Of a stretch of 64,000 bases of DNA, positions 9,250-20,700 are shown piece by piece (the stretch's first letter is position 1; the number at the start of each line of letters is the position of its first letter). The notes below the pieces were generated by a model. That model was given only the letters and a program-made list of their open reading frames with translations, was not told where the DNA came from and searched no databases. A program made the position numbers and the translations under genes. The stretch lies in NCBI GenBank assembly GCA_022539475.1, contig VCMS01000030.1, positions 392,595 to 456,594 on the forward strand, read 5' to 3'. The stretch comes from Gracilaria domingensis (Eukaryota > Rhodophyta > Florideophyceae > Gracilariales > Gracilariaceae).

Positions 9250-11412
9250 ATGCGAATTTTTTGTCCACACCTGTCCAATATCTGCAACGCAGAAGGCTTG
9301 CGCCGAGTGTCGCGAGCAGCCGAGTCCGTGTTCGCCGCTGCAAACCGCCCACTGACTGATATCGGCAACAGCAGCGTCCCGAGATGTCTGCATCCAGACT
9401 GCGTGCTGAGTGCCGCGCAGGATGTCTTCGTCTGCCTGCACTGCGTCTATATATCGTGTCTTAACGTCGCTCATGCGCAATTAGCTCCCGCGCCAGAAGA
9501 AAATCACAAAACTGGTGATGCTGCTTCTCTACCGGAACACCACTCCCATCTTTACCAACATTTTCTTTCAACAAACCATTTCCTTCATCTTTCCGTCGAA
9601 CATCAGCAAATGTTTTGCGCCCAATGCAACGATTACGTCTTCAATCGATACCTAGATGGTGCGATAGGCTTGCAAAAGTACATGGCTCGAGCCCAGCGTC
9701 GTCGCTTTACGTCTTCCATCTCGCCCCTTGACACTCCAGTCCAGAGCAGCCCGGTGTTTCAACTATCGAATATCAAGGATCGCTCCAAAAAGAGACGCCT
9801 TCTTACTCCATCAGAATGGACTCCGTCGGATCAAGAACTCAACAATATAACTCTCAACTCCGTCATGTTCACCCAACCAAGAAATGGCATTCGACCACCG
9901 GCTGGTCTATTCAACCTGGGAAACTCCTGTTATATGAATTCCGTCTTGCAGGCTTTCCTCAATGCACCTCCTCTTCGCAGATTCTTTCTGGCCGATGAAC
10001 ACAGACCTTACTGCAAAAGAAAAACCAAATCCGATTGCCTAGCATGCGCAATTGATAAATTGGTATGTGACTCGACGTTTACCATTGAGGCCGTGCCACC
10101 GAAAGAGAAGAATGGTCAATCATCTGCATCCCTTCAAGTACCTTTTCTCGTTCCTCAATCCGTTCTTGACATCATGTGGAGAAACGCAGAACATCTTGCA
10201 ACATATGCTCAACACGATGCACATGAATTTTTGATAGCGGCTTTGAATGTTCTTAATGCACACTGTCGGCATGAAAAGTTTCCGGATAGAACGAAACAGA
10301 AAACGGATCCCTCGAAGAACGAACTTTCGACTACGTCAAAACGAGGATCTTCTGATTCGAGGCGCAAACTTAGTCCTGTAAGCCCAGTGACCAACGTCAG
10401 AGCGGATCGCGATGGAGTGTTTTCCAAAGCAAGCCTTCTCTCCATCCATTCAACCACAAGTATTGTTCAGAGCTTATTCAGCGGAACATTGCAGTCTGAC
10501 GTTGTTTGCCGCATTTGTGGAAACAGCTCGCCCACGTTGGAACGATTCTATGACATCTCTTTGGATGTCGATAAGGTCATCAAGCCGGCTTCCACTAGGC
10601 GAAGCAGAGCGCCATCTCCTGCTATAGATTCCCAAAACAGTGGCGGGAGCTCGGCACAGAAATCATTTGCTGCTTCCAGTAATGATCGCTCTGGGCTGCG
10701 AAACAAAGCTGATCTCAGAGGTGATCACGGTTCTCAGAATACTTCTGGAAGCAGGTCATCTCATGACGCGAACAACTCAAGTGGCGAGGGCGACGATGTT
10801 GACATAGCAAACACTCTCCGCGAGTGCCTGTCGAGGTTTACTGAACCAGAACTGCTTGGATCTTCTTCTAAGATGCATTGCATGAATTGTAATAGGAGAC
10901 AGGAATCCATGAAGCAGATGAGCATAAGAACTCTACCGCCTATTATCTGTTTCCACTTTAAGCGATTCGAGCAGTCTTTTGCCAGTATAAGAAGAAGCGA
11001 AATGGTGAAGATCGATACTCCTGTGGAGTTTCCAGCAGACGGCTTGGATCTATCGCCGTTTCAAACTTCAGAGGTGTTGCGGAGGCGAGAAGGAGACACT
11101 ACACACCAAGCGATGACCACAGTGTTGTCGAATACGGCTGATCCATCGCCTTGTGAACAACCAGAAAAACTTAAACTATCGCAGTTGATAGTCAGACCCA
11201 ACAATGATGCAGTCTATGATCTATTTGCAGTCGTCAATCACAACGGTCGAATAGACAGCGGACACTATACTTCCATAATACGAAGACAAGGGGAATGGTT
11301 TCGATGTGACGATGAGAAGGTAAGCAGAATCGCGGAGGTTGGCGAGATAATTCGCAGTGAAGAGGCGTATCTGGTGTTCTACGTGCAGCGCTTTCCAAAT
11401 GTGCAATTCTAG
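9250..11412 (+). CDS. ubiquitin carboxyl-terminal hydrolase with N-terminal ZnF-UBP, USP22/Ubp8-like
   Basis: The 720-residue protein opens with a zinc-finger UBP domain (CPHL at residue 5, then spaced Cys/His pairs such as CLHPDC, CLHC and QMFCAQCNDYV). A USP (C19) catalytic domain follows: Cys box GLFNLGNSCYMNSVLQAF near residue 225, a QHDAHEFL block, structural zinc cysteines (CRICGNSS, CMNCNRR) and His box GRIDSGHYTSIIRR near 668 followed by WFRCDDEKV. ZnF-UBP plus USP in this order, with the CPH start, fits USP22/Ubp8, which removes ubiquitin from histone H2B in the SAGA module; USP3-type proteins are the alternative. Two low-complexity insertions (about residues 340-400 and 445-520) make it longer than human USP22. 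The ATG at 9250 fits because the first zinc ligands follow at once. Convergent with RPT1. Confidence 0.88.
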   Translation: MRIFCPHLSNICNAEGLRRVSRAAESVFAAANRPLTDIGNSSVPRCLHPDCVLSAAQDVFVCLHCVYISCLNVAHAQLAPAPEENHKTGDAASLPEHHSHLYQHFLSTNHFLHLSVEHQQMFCAQCNDYVFNRYLDGAIGLQKYMARAQRRRFTSSISPLDTPVQSSPVFQLSNIKDRSKKRRLLTPSEWTPSDQELNNITLNSVMFTQPRNGIRPPAGLFNLGNSCYMNSVLQAFLNAPPLRRFFLADEHRPYCKRKTKSDCLACAIDKLVCDSTFTIEAVPPKEKNGQSSASLQVPFLVPQSVLDIMWRNAEHLATYAQHDAHEFLIAALNVLNAHCRHEKFPDRTKQKTDPSKNELSTTSKRGSSDSRRKLSPVSPVTNVRADRDGVFSKASLLSIHSTTSIVQSLFSGTLQSDVVCRICGNSSPTLERFYDISLDVDKVIKPASTRRSRAPSPAIDSQNSGGSSAQKSFAASSNDRSGLRNKADLRGDHGSQNTSGSRSSHDANNSSGEGDDVDIANTLRECLSRFTEPELLGSSSKMHCMNCNRRQESMKQMSIRTLPPIICFHFKRFEQSFASIRRSEMVKIDTPVEFPADGLDLSPFQTSEVLRRREGDTTHQAMTTVLSNTADPSPCEQPEKLKLSQLIVRPNNDAVYDLFAVVNHNGRIDSGHYTSIIRRQGEWFRCDDEKVSRIAEVGEIIRSEEAYLVFYVQRFPNVQF

Positions 11413-11592
11413 CCTTTGACCTGCGTGAGGAGATAAGTCGGCAAGGAGCTCGAGCCGAGTTTCTTGACACTGCCAAGGGTACTACTCGCACCACGCGCTA
11501 TGCAAATACAAAGTACCATTGTAGAGAGGCAAGCACAAGTTGGGATATCTCGGCAATATTTTGTTGATAGAACCTTGCATAAACAAGAATAA
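11413..11592. other. 180-bp spacer between convergent genes
   Basis: This is the shared 3' region of the deubiquitinase and RPT1 genes. Both 3' UTRs must fit here, so the transcripts probably overlap. Nothing else seen. Confidence 0.4.
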
Positions 11593-12867
11593 CTAATTGT
11601 ACACAAGATACTTTGCTGTTGCACTGAACTTAGCGTATCCTTGTATGACCTTCGCGATAGACTCCAGAAAGTCTTTCTCTGTTACTGTCTTGCGACGCGC
11701 TCGAATGGCAAACATGCCAGCCTCAGTACAGACTGAACGAATGTCAGCACCAGTTGCATTGGGACAAAGACGCGCAAGCAAGTCCCATCGAATGTCTCGC
11801 TCACAATTGATAGACCTTCCGTGAATCTTGAAGATCTGAGTTCTTCCCTCAAGATCAGGAAGCCCAACTTCAATCTTACGATCAAGTCGACCTGGTCGCA
11901 GTAGCGCAGGATCTAATGTATCCGGTCTGTTTGTTGCCATTAGAACCTTGATGTTACCTCTCGCGCTGAAACCATCCAGTTGGTTTAGAATTTCCAACAT
12001 AGTACGTTGCACTTCATTGTCCCCACCCTGCCCATCATCGAAACGGGCGCCACCGATGGCGTCAATTTCATCGAAGAATACAATACAGGCACGTTTTGTT
12101 CTCGCAAGTTCGAATAGCTCTCTCACCATACGGGCTCCCTCACCTGTGTATTTTTGCACAAGTTCAGAACCGATAACTCGAATAAAGCATGCATCAGTTC
12201 TGTTGGCAACAGCTCGAGCAAGAAGCGTCTTTCCGGTCCCAGGAGGGCCGTAGAGAAGCACGCCTTTGGGCGGATCGATTCCGAGCGCAACAAATTTCTC
12301 TGGGTTAAGTAGAGGCAATTCGACAACCTCTCTAATGCGCTCGATGGCTTCCTTGGCACCTCCAACATCATTGTACGTCACGTCAGGCTTCTCCTCGACT
12401 GTCATCATAGTGACTGACGCGTCAATCTTCGGAGGAAGAGGAATTTGGATTTGATACTTGTTGCGGTCGACGCCAACACGCATGCCTTCTTCTATGTCAG
12501 TTGGAGCGACGCGTTCCCCTAAGCTGACAACAAACTTTGCCATTTGCTTGATATTAATAACATATTTGGCGTCTTCTCCTTCTTGGGTTATGATCTTGGT
12601 GCATCGAGCAACCTGAAGGGGCTGCTCTTCAACAATGTTCTGACGATCTTTGACCAAATCCCACTGTGAAGGGGGTGCAAGACCTGTATCTGACTCCTTG
12701 ATTCCACATAACTCGTCGACCTGCTTTGCCTTCTCTTTGATTTCTTTTTCAAGCTTCTTAATAGCAAGTGAATATGGACCGAGACCGTATGTCTTTAAAA
12801 GGGCGATGTCCCCCTCATCCAGGGTCTGGATCGGTGCGTCCTCTTTCTTTTCTTCTTCTGCAACCAT
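11593..12867 (-). CDS. RPT1: 26S proteasome regulatory ATPase subunit RPT1 (PSMC2/S7)
   Basis: The 424-residue AAA ATPase aligns along its whole length with RPT1. Features in order are the N-terminal [13 protein letters not shown] block, the [13 protein letters not shown] motif specific to RPT1, an OB domain, Walker A GPPGTGKT, Walker [12 protein letters not shown], sensor [17 protein letters not shown] and a C-terminus ending in YLVYN, close to the TYN end of animal RPT1. It forms part of the hexameric ring that unfolds substrates into the 20S core in cytosol and nucleus. The ATG at 12867 starts MVAEEEKK as expected. It is intronless. It shares a divergent promoter containing three CACGTG boxes with the kinase gene at 13394. 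Confidence 0.97.
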   Translation of the reverse strand: MVAEEEKKEDAPIQTLDEGDIALLKTYGLGPYSLAIKKLEKEIKEKAKQVDELCGIKESDTGLAPPSQWDLVKDRQNIVEEQPLQVARCTKIITQEGEDAKYVINIKQMAKFVVSLGERVAPTDIEEGMRVGVDRNKYQIQIPLPPKIDASVTMMTVEEKPDVTYNDVGGAKEAIERIREVVELPLLNPEKFVALGIDPPKGVLLYGPPGTGKTLLARAVANRTDACFIRVIGSELVQKYTGEGARMVRELFELARTKRACIVFFDEIDAIGGARFDDGQGGDNEVQRTMLEILNQLDGFSARGNIKVLMATNRPDTLDPALLRPGRLDRKIEVGLPDLEGRTQIFKIHGRSINCERDIRWDLLARLCPNATGADIRSVCTEAGMFAIRARRKTVTEKDFLESIAKVIQGYAKFSATAKYLVYN

Positions 12868-13393
12868 TTATGTTCAGATTACCACCAGCGGAACTGAAAA
12901 ATTTCCCTCGAGCGTGAACCGTGCGGTTTCAGTTTCCTCCTGACGAACTCGATGAGGGCGGTCTTTGTTGGGGGGGTAGGGCAATGGTATTGCAATCCCC
13001 AGGCCATGTACTCATGGATGGAAACGGTGTGGAGTTGGAACCTAACACACAACTTGCTGTGCACGTGGGCACGTGTGCAGATGGCACGTGATCGATGGTC
13101 GTCACGGCCTGCAACTGAACAAGGCGTCATGATCATCATGATTCATGATTCATGATGTAGCCTTATCAAAGGTGGACCTTATCTTTGAGGGTTCAACTTC
13201 GAATGTTCGTTCTCGCAAACCTGTTGAACCGAGGGTAGCTTACTTTCGTAATGACATCGTGTCGCTCGTTCTCTTCCGATCTCGATTTTCTGGCTATTCT
13301 ACGCACATGCAAAGGGTGTCGCCCATGACCGCCTTGAAGTAAGCACATGCACTCTGGTCTCTCTTCCGCGCATATCTCATACCTCGTAATCCC
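12868..13393. promoter_or_regulatory. divergent promoter region RPT1/APH-fold kinase
   Basis: The 526-bp region lies between divergent start codons. It contains a tight cluster of CACGTG motifs (13062-13090) and a CATGAT-rich run at 13127-13155 (CATGATTCATGATTCATGAT). Both look like protein-binding DNA, but no factor can be named from sequence. Confidence 0.5.
13062..13090. promoter_or_regulatory. three CACGTG (G-box/E-box) motifs
   Basis: CACGTG occurs at 13062-13067, 13070-13075 and 13085-13090, that is three copies in 29 bp; the first two form an imperfect inverted repeat. CACGTG is the core site of many bHLH and bZIP factors. Confidence 0.6.
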
Positions 13394-14854
13394 ATGACAG
13401 TTTCCATCAAATCAGAACATGTTTGCCCACCAGATCGAGACCCTCTGCCATACATAGCCCTTTTCGTTAACGGTGACAGCAGCCAGGTCATCGTCCAATG
13501 CCAGGGTGATCGTCTCTGTTTCCCACGGTTTGAGTGCCCAGAAGTTCCGCACCTCGGCGAGAAAATGTGCCAGTGCTTCCGTAACCGATTGGAAGAGGTG
13601 TGTGGGACAAAATACGACTTACTCTTCTTGCATGCATCCATAAATTACTTCTACACGTCGGGTGAAAGGCCGGTACATGCAATTTTTCAATGCGTATCTC
13701 CGATTGACGACGAAACAAACACGTTAGTATCACCAGCGTCAAAGGCGTACAAATGGATGTCAGTTTCAGACGTTGAAGACTTCATAGAAGAGTCTCACCC
13801 TTGTTGGAAAGATCATAGAGATGAATATAGCGCTCTCGCGACCTTAACGAGAAAAGACTTTTATGAATGTTCAGAAGAAGGGTATCGACCTTGGGAACTC
13901 CCCATGTGGCACACACGCACTGCAAATGAGGCAAAACAGGTTTTGTCAAGATTTGGATACGCTGTGAAAGGTGATTTCGAGCAGGCGATAATCACACAGA
14001 ATGCTGCTGTATTGCGTGTGGCGACCAACAAAGGAAACGTTTACTTGAAAGCGAGCAATCGAAGAGAAGGCAAGATAACGGATCTAATAGCAGGGTTTGC
14101 ACCTCAACTTGTTCGGAAGCCTATATTTGTGAACGAAGAAAAGGAATGGATGTTGATGGATGATTACGGGACCGTTCTGGATCACAATTCCAGTGACGCA
14201 GAGTACGAAAAGTTTTGTATTCCATTGGGACAGCTTCATATGGAATCAATGCAGCACCTTGAAGCCTTGAAGGAAGCTGGCCTTCCGTTTGAGTCTTCTC
14301 AGTCGTTGATACACCGAACGGAGACGATGCTAATGGATGATGGAGTCAGAAAGATTATCGGAGCGCGTGAGGCATTTCGGGATTGTACTACAAACGGAAT
14401 AGCAGATTTGCAGGAGCATTCTAGAGCTTTGTGCGAGCTACTACAGGAGCTTTATGAAAAGGGAAAGTGTCCATTGTCTGTAGTACATGGTGACCTGTGC
14501 CAAAATATGATAAAGAGTTACGATGGTTCTTTCATTCTATTCGACTGGGGAGCTGCACGAATCGACGTTCCGTTATGCGATATTATGGCTTTGGAGACAA
14601 AGATAAGCTCGGATGCGATGGAAGAGTACCTGAAGTTATGGGAAAAGTATGCCTCACCATCTGAACTGCGGTTGTTGTTTGGAATCGTATACATTAGGTT
14701 AAGGCTCATCTGGGTGCTGAAAAACTATGAGCATGAAGCACGCAGTGGGCGAGTTACATGGTTAGAGGGTATTGTAGTGAATATGCTTGAAGGATTGCTG
14801 GAGGACGCTATAGAACATGTAGAGGAACGAAACCGACGAGCTTCAGACTTGTGA
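13394..14854 (+). CDS. aminoglycoside-phosphotransferase-fold (APH family) small-molecule kinase-like protein
   Basis: This is a 486-residue intronless protein. The C-terminal half is an APH/choline-kinase fold: AVLRVATNKGNVYLKAS corresponds to the Lys strand of the ATP site, the catalytic loop is VVHGDLCQNMI (near residue 365) and the metal-binding Asp is in FILFDWGAARIDVPLCDI (near 382). The N-terminal ~170 residues look like a separate domain (PLPYIALFVNG, VHAIFQCVSPID) that I cannot assign. APH-fold proteins phosphorylate hydroxyls of small molecules (antibiotics, choline, sugars, homoserine); the substrate cannot be predicted here. The start at 13394 is the first ATG of the long frame and follows the shared promoter. 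Confidence 0.78.
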   Translation: MTVSIKSEHVCPPDRDPLPYIALFVNGDSSQVIVQCQGDRLCFPRFECPEVPHLGEKMCQCFRNRLEEVCGTKYDLLFLHASINYFYTSGERPVHAIFQCVSPIDDETNTLVSPASKAYKWMSVSDVEDFIEESHPCWKDHRDEYSALATLTRKDFYECSEEGYRPWELPMWHTRTANEAKQVLSRFGYAVKGDFEQAIITQNAAVLRVATNKGNVYLKASNRREGKITDLIAGFAPQLVRKPIFVNEEKEWMLMDDYGTVLDHNSSDAEYEKFCIPLGQLHMESMQHLEALKEAGLPFESSQSLIHRTETMLMDDGVRKIIGAREAFRDCTTNGIADLQEHSRALCELLQELYEKGKCPLSVVHGDLCQNMIKSYDGSFILFDWGAARIDVPLCDIMALETKISSDAMEEYLKLWEKYASPSELRLLFGIVYIRLRLIWVLKNYEHEARSGRVTWLEGIVVNMLEGLLEDAIEHVEERNRRASDL

Positions 14855-17293
14855 ATGGTCAGCTCGAGGCTTTAGTCTGCGGCTGTGATACATTGTCAAG
14901 TTCGAAGCATTTATTATTTCAAGACGCGGTGCAGCCATACCTGCCTCTGATCTAGAAGCCATTCGTTTGTTCATTACGACCCAGATGTCCGACGAAAACC
15001 AGATATCTCCGCCGCTGACTATTGCCAATGGCTTTAATCGACAATTTGCGCAGAGTCTCACAAGTCGCTGCCCCACTCACTGTACCTCTGCTTTTCTTCC
15101 TTATATATGGCGTAACATATGTTTGTCTAACTTCTCTTGGGTCGAAAAACTTTCGTTGCAGATTGGGTTTGGACAATCATATCTGGGATTCTCCTGTATT
15201 CATAGGTTCATGGTTTCTTTCTCGTCAGACTTTCCAAAGACAAAATGGGCAAGAGAGAAGTTATTGCCCACACTTACATGTTCCGTTCTTGTGTGACGCT
15301 CTATACCAGATTTGGTATCATAAGTTTTTCTACAAATAGTACATTCATGTTGACCTCTGTTTCCTTCACTCCCTCCTCTATGGTAGTCATTTCTATGTCT
15401 GGCATATGAGGCTTTAAGAAGAAAAGGAAAATCAAGTCAGTCATCAAAATCCGTTCATGTTCATGAACGTAACGCTTCCAGATTCTCAGTTTTGTAAGAG
15501 TTCCAAAAATGTAGATTTCGTGTGGCATTATGAACACTCACAATCAGTTTTAAAGGGTTCTTGGCTTGAAGATTGGTACGTTGACGTGTCACAACGAAAA
15601 TCAATTGATGTACACAAACATAGAGTTTAGAGGACAAAAACAATACTCTCCAAAGCACAGCCTAACGGTTAGGCCGGGAAGACAAGAAAAACTTACTTAG
15701 CGCATTCAGGTTCGGGGCAGTAAATCTTTTTCATCTTTCTTCCGCGAGAACTAGAAGCATGTCCTGACATTATTCAAGAGTTCATGAGTTGAAGTACCAC
15801 GTAGAGAGGATCTCTGAATCGCCTCCGTAGCTTATCCCGAAACGATGTGCAAAGAGAAAGAAACACCGGTTCTACGCACCATTTCAGATTTAAATAGTCG
15901 GAGGGATGTCCACTGATATAAAGGATGAAGCTACTAATGATGGGCGTGAGTCATGCCACATGGCTCAGATTTTCATCAGTTCTTAGCCTTCTTAGCGAGA
16001 GAAAACTATTTATAGATAGTTCCACCTCAGCCCTGGAATTGGGGGCTATTATTCCCATGAACGAAGAAGAAGAAGACATGACTGGGGAATGATGGGAACT
16101 AGATACTCTATCGAACAGGAACAACGAATGGAACTTGCCTAAATTAAATTGAACGGTTTTTCTGATTGTGTTTGACAATGCGGGTTTGTTCACGAGTTGT
16201 TGATGATGCCACAATTGTAAATCTGTGCGGATGGAATTCTTTGCACAAATACGGTTCTGGCAGTACGCCGTAAAACAAACATTCATTCAGCCCTTCCAAG
16301 TAGATAGTGTAAATTGCAACAGCAACATGTAAGGGCTGAATGGAACGGCGCTCAGATTGCATTTCTGTGTCGCAACTGGCAAAGTTGCACAAGTCGACAA
16401 AGGGTTTCACAGCAGCGCACTCATGGAACCTATTCATGCGTTCGTCCGACTGATGTATCTCACGGATAAGGAGAGGATATACTTATGATAGGCATCTTGA
16501 AACCATGGCTCTCAAAATTTCTTGGTTTTCTTTAGAAGAGCATGGCATCTGCCCTTTCTTCTTTCTTTCTGAAGAAAAATTGTGCGATGTGTCTCAGAGC
16601 TGAAGCGTGAACCCAATTTCGCATGTTGAACAAAAACTCTCGTTCTGTGAATGTGTTCTCAACGAACATTCTATGGCGAAGACCCTGATTCTTAATGAGC
16701 ATGCAGTTTGGTGAGAACACGAAAGAAGAAAAAAAGAAGGTATGTAGTTGGCGAAAAAGAGACCTAATTCGAACTCAGTCTGCACAGCCTTGGTCTCCAA
16801 GAGCAAGAATGCGTTTGTCATGACTCAGCTTTTGTCAAACCTACTATCCGAACTGATTACTCAATGTCTCGAGCACAGATTGGATCTCGCTTTCATTCTT
16901 AAGTGCTATATGTGGCCCAATTCAGCTTTCTTTGGAAGCCTTACGAGACATGTAGATATCGCAGCTAGTATTCTACCTGCCCTGACCCAACGAACGGAAA
17001 ACACCTAGGAAACCAAACCGTAAGTTTCGGCGATTGACGTTCCACATACTAATGTGGCCTTAGGAACTAATGAACGAATGCAATTCATTTAAGGTTCGCT
17101 GAGGTTAGGAAAGCCCGTTGGCTGCAATCATTGTGCAATGGGAGCAAGGCAACGGCGATTTACCTCTGAGGTAACTGGGAACGACGCAAGCCGCAAATGC
17201 GAAAAATTGTCGACAGTCTTTTTGGGAACAAATCTTGATTAATTAACTGCAATAATATAACTTTATTTTGTTAATAGGAACTTTTATTTGCTG
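14855..17293. other. 2.4-kb gene-poor stretch before the transposon
   Basis: Only short frames (110 codons or fewer) without domains occur on either strand. Composition is AT-richer than in the neighbouring genes. The right end, up to 17293, is the ancestral upstream region of the formate-THF ligase gene, displaced from it by the transposon insertion. No repeat or RNA gene was recognised. Confidence 0.45.
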
Positions 17294-17302
17294 CGATCTG
17301 CT
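17294..17302. repeat. left 9-bp target site duplication
   Basis: CGATCTGCT lies immediately outside the left terminal repeat and is identical to the copy at 23512-23520. Confidence 0.97.
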
Positions 17303-17512
17303 GGCAAGTGCCGAATCGACACGACGTCGCCGACGTAGGACCCCCCTCCAATCAGGGAGTGGGGTTCAACATTGGATACCCTGATAAATGCGCCCTGAGA
17401 GCAGGTCGAGCTCCCGACCAACCACCTCCCCATATTACGCCTTCAACCCAATAGTACAGCGGGGTTCAACATCGCGTTCCTTTCGCCCAACCGTACATAA
17501 CCAAGTCAGAAG
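17303..17512 (+). repeat. left 210-bp terminal inverted repeat
   Basis: It starts GGCAAGTGCC and ends CCAAGTCAGAAG. By eye it matches the reverse complement of 23302-23511 except one A/G difference near the inner end. It carries an internal direct repeat GGGGTTCAACAT (twice, about 85 bp apart), a plausible transposase-binding unit. Confidence 0.95.
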
Positions 17513-17762
17513 TTCAGTAAAGGCGCGCTTTTCAAACAAAACGGATGCTCTTCCTCTCTCTTCTCTTCCTCGCCCGATGATCTGCCACCCCAATTCTCCC
17601 CATCAAGATATTCAAAAGCTCCCCACAAAGACATTCAAAAGCTCTCGTGACAGATCATAAGCGCAGAACTAATTAATTATTACTATCATAAGTGTCTACT
17701 CTTCTCGGTAAGCACTCCTTTCAACAAACAAAACAAAATATTAACAAGTATGCTAATACATC

Positions 17763-20700
17763 TCAGTTTCTTTGTTCAATAATGTCAAGTGCCTTCGAAA
17801 TCGCAGCTGTTATTGCAAGACGAGACACAGGCGCATCTGTACCATCACGACTTTGAGATCCTTGAGATACATTGATTGATCCTGTATCCTTATCTACTGT
17901 GTAATCGTCTTTTGAGGCTATCTTTCTTTTCTTCGATGCAAAACGTTCTGTATAGGACTTCTTCCGTTTTGACGGCCTCACATTTGCTCTATTGGGTGCC
18001 TGAATAACATTTCTAGAGCTCTGCTCCCATCGCAACATTTCGTTCTGCGGGTTGGAACTTTCACCAACCTTGAATTGGTTGAAGAAAGATAAAGATGGTA
18101 ACCGACCGTTATTATAGCTTTCCATGGAAATTCGAAGAACATTCTGAAAGTGATCGACAGCGTATGGTCCCATTCCTGATGTAACACGTTTGATTTGTTC
18201 GAACAACGCATATGAGTCAGACCATTTTACGCAGGAACCAACCTCCTGTTCTGCAGACTGCTTTAGAAAGGAATCCACATCGTTCCCGTCCGATTGCTCT
18301 ATCGTTGAGCAAAGTCCTGACTTCATTTGTTCAGTCAACTCAATGAGATCGAGCACCTTGGCTTCCTTTCGAAGACTACAAACACGAAGGTAGCCGAATT
18401 CTTGTGAGTCGGCCTTCCAATAGTCATCAAAGAAGGCTTCGATTTCAATGTAGTCATCCAATACGTCCTTTAGACTTGGGTGTTGCTGTGAAATCTCGCC
18501 GTAGACCATCGCACATCGAACAATGTGACGGCAAGGGAAACCCATGGAACCGGTCTTTCGACAGTCACAGTACACCATGAGCTCGCTGTCACCTAATTCC
18601 TCGCTCTCCACATCCTTTCGAGCGAACAATACCGTCAGGGTCCTGCGTTCTTGTGGAGGGGGAGAGTCGAACTTGCGGAGCAGGTGTATGCTCCACGTGA
18701 TTTTAAACATAGCAACTGATTTGATGTTTGCTTCATCATCGGCGGAAAGCTCTGGCCAATCTACTTCGCTGATAGGGAGAACGCAAGCTGCCGAAACTAC
18801 ATAGTTCTTGGAGGGCACCACGCTTATCTCCTTAAACTTTGTGAGGCAGTAGCTGGTGTACTCCGCAATTAGATAGTCCAGTATTTCGGGAGGGAGAGGA
18901 AGCTGGCAATCTCTAATTGATCTGAATCTGGAGCTGGCGGGGGACATCGACCGTAGCCGTGATTCGTTGCGTTCTGCTAATCGTTTTGACGTCAGCCACT
19001 TCAATTGCTTTGGTATAGCAGAGAAGGGGACCTTCTTCGCCAAGATATAGGCCCTGTATCCAGCGTTAGAAGATTCTGTATACCCTGTTCCCTGAAAAAG
19101 GAAGAGGCGAGGGACTGCTGCATTTCGGAAGCATGCGACAAGTAGATATGGCCTTTTGGTATACAAGAATGAATACCAGTTAGGAATCTTCTGTGTTAAC
19201 CCCTGGAAGTATCGGTTGTGGAACTCATCTCTTCGGGTGATAAAGGAGGATATAGAGCGCGACCTCCTTAGATTGAAGAGGTCTCGTGACATGTCATCGC
19301 ACCAATTTGGACGCCCGATTGTTGCGCACCAGGTAACGACATTCGACATCTGTTTCTGGTTTAGATGCCATTCGTCAAGAGAAATGAAAGATGTCTCGAA
19401 CACCTTTTCTGTTGCTGCAATGCAGGCAGTGCTTTGATCCATTGATATAAGAGCTGGTGATATGGGAATCATGGACTTAAAACGTGTTAGAATCTCAGTG
19501 AAGTCCTCCTCGGACTCCCCACTGATGAATCCCATAAAGTATGTTAAGGTAAACCCGTCGTTTGCTCTTCCATTAATTGTGAAAAGGGGGAGCCCGTACC
19601 GATTCGCGACCGCTTTACAATCCACAGAAACTCCTGGTAAAACCCCGTAGCGTTTATAATCCTCCAGCCACTCCTTTAAAGCCCAGCAAACAGATGTCAT
19701 CCGCCCCTGTCCATCACAACTGAAAGAGAACTTGTTCTGTGAGTCCTCTTCGTGCAGTGCCATTAGAGTTTCTAGTAGCTTCGTACACTCAAGATCTTTG
19801 GGGTTAGTTACAGAGCGGTTGTAACCAACCATCTGTCTCACCGATCTCACATTGATCGGAACGCCGTACTTGTCCGACAGAAACCGCACCGTGTCCCCAA
19901 GGTTCATGTGCAGTGTATTTGTCATGTGAAGCGCTTCTGACCGCATACCCGCGGAAAGTTGTCTGATACCACCGTGGTCCATGGATGGAGGGTGATTATG
20001 CTTGGCCTCTCTAAAGTCCCCTACGTAGCATCTTCCATCTTCTTCTTTTTCGGGAGTTAACGTCTTTATAGTTAGCGAGAAGCTGCAAAGCTGTTTCTCA
20101 CTACGCTTGCGACATTTCAAGATACACTTCTTGAGCACGCGGCTGTCTTCTACGTTCCTGCCTTCCTGATCTGTTGCTGTACATTTCTCACCAACAAATA
20201 TAGATGTCCTGCACTTCAGCCTGTACCCAAGACACTCTGAAATGTACCTAACTTCCTTCACAACGTCTTGACCGGCTGCATTTAGTTCCAGGCTCTTGAA
20301 ATAAGCTATGACAGCTGCTTTAAAGACACTGTTGACATCCAACTTCTCTTGTCCTGCTGCCAGAGCAGAAGCCTGCGCTTCTTCCGTGGGAGACTGAGGC
20401 TCCAAAATACTGCTGAGAGAACCATCACCGGTTTCCTCCCTCTTCGAGAATAACACCAATTCATTAGGAAGCTCCTCGTTCTCATCTAAGAACAGAAACC
20501 TCTCGATTAGTTTTGACGCGTCTTCGCTCTCACCATTCTCCGGAAGCTCGAACATCTGTAGTTCTTCTCGGTCCGGTAGTTCTCCTTGGTCCGTAGTGCT
20601 CAGTACAGCAGGTATGAGACTATCACCTTCCTTACAAATCGTATCCACGGTTGGAATCCCTTGAGAACCAAATTTAATCTGCCCCATTCCATTCTGGCCG

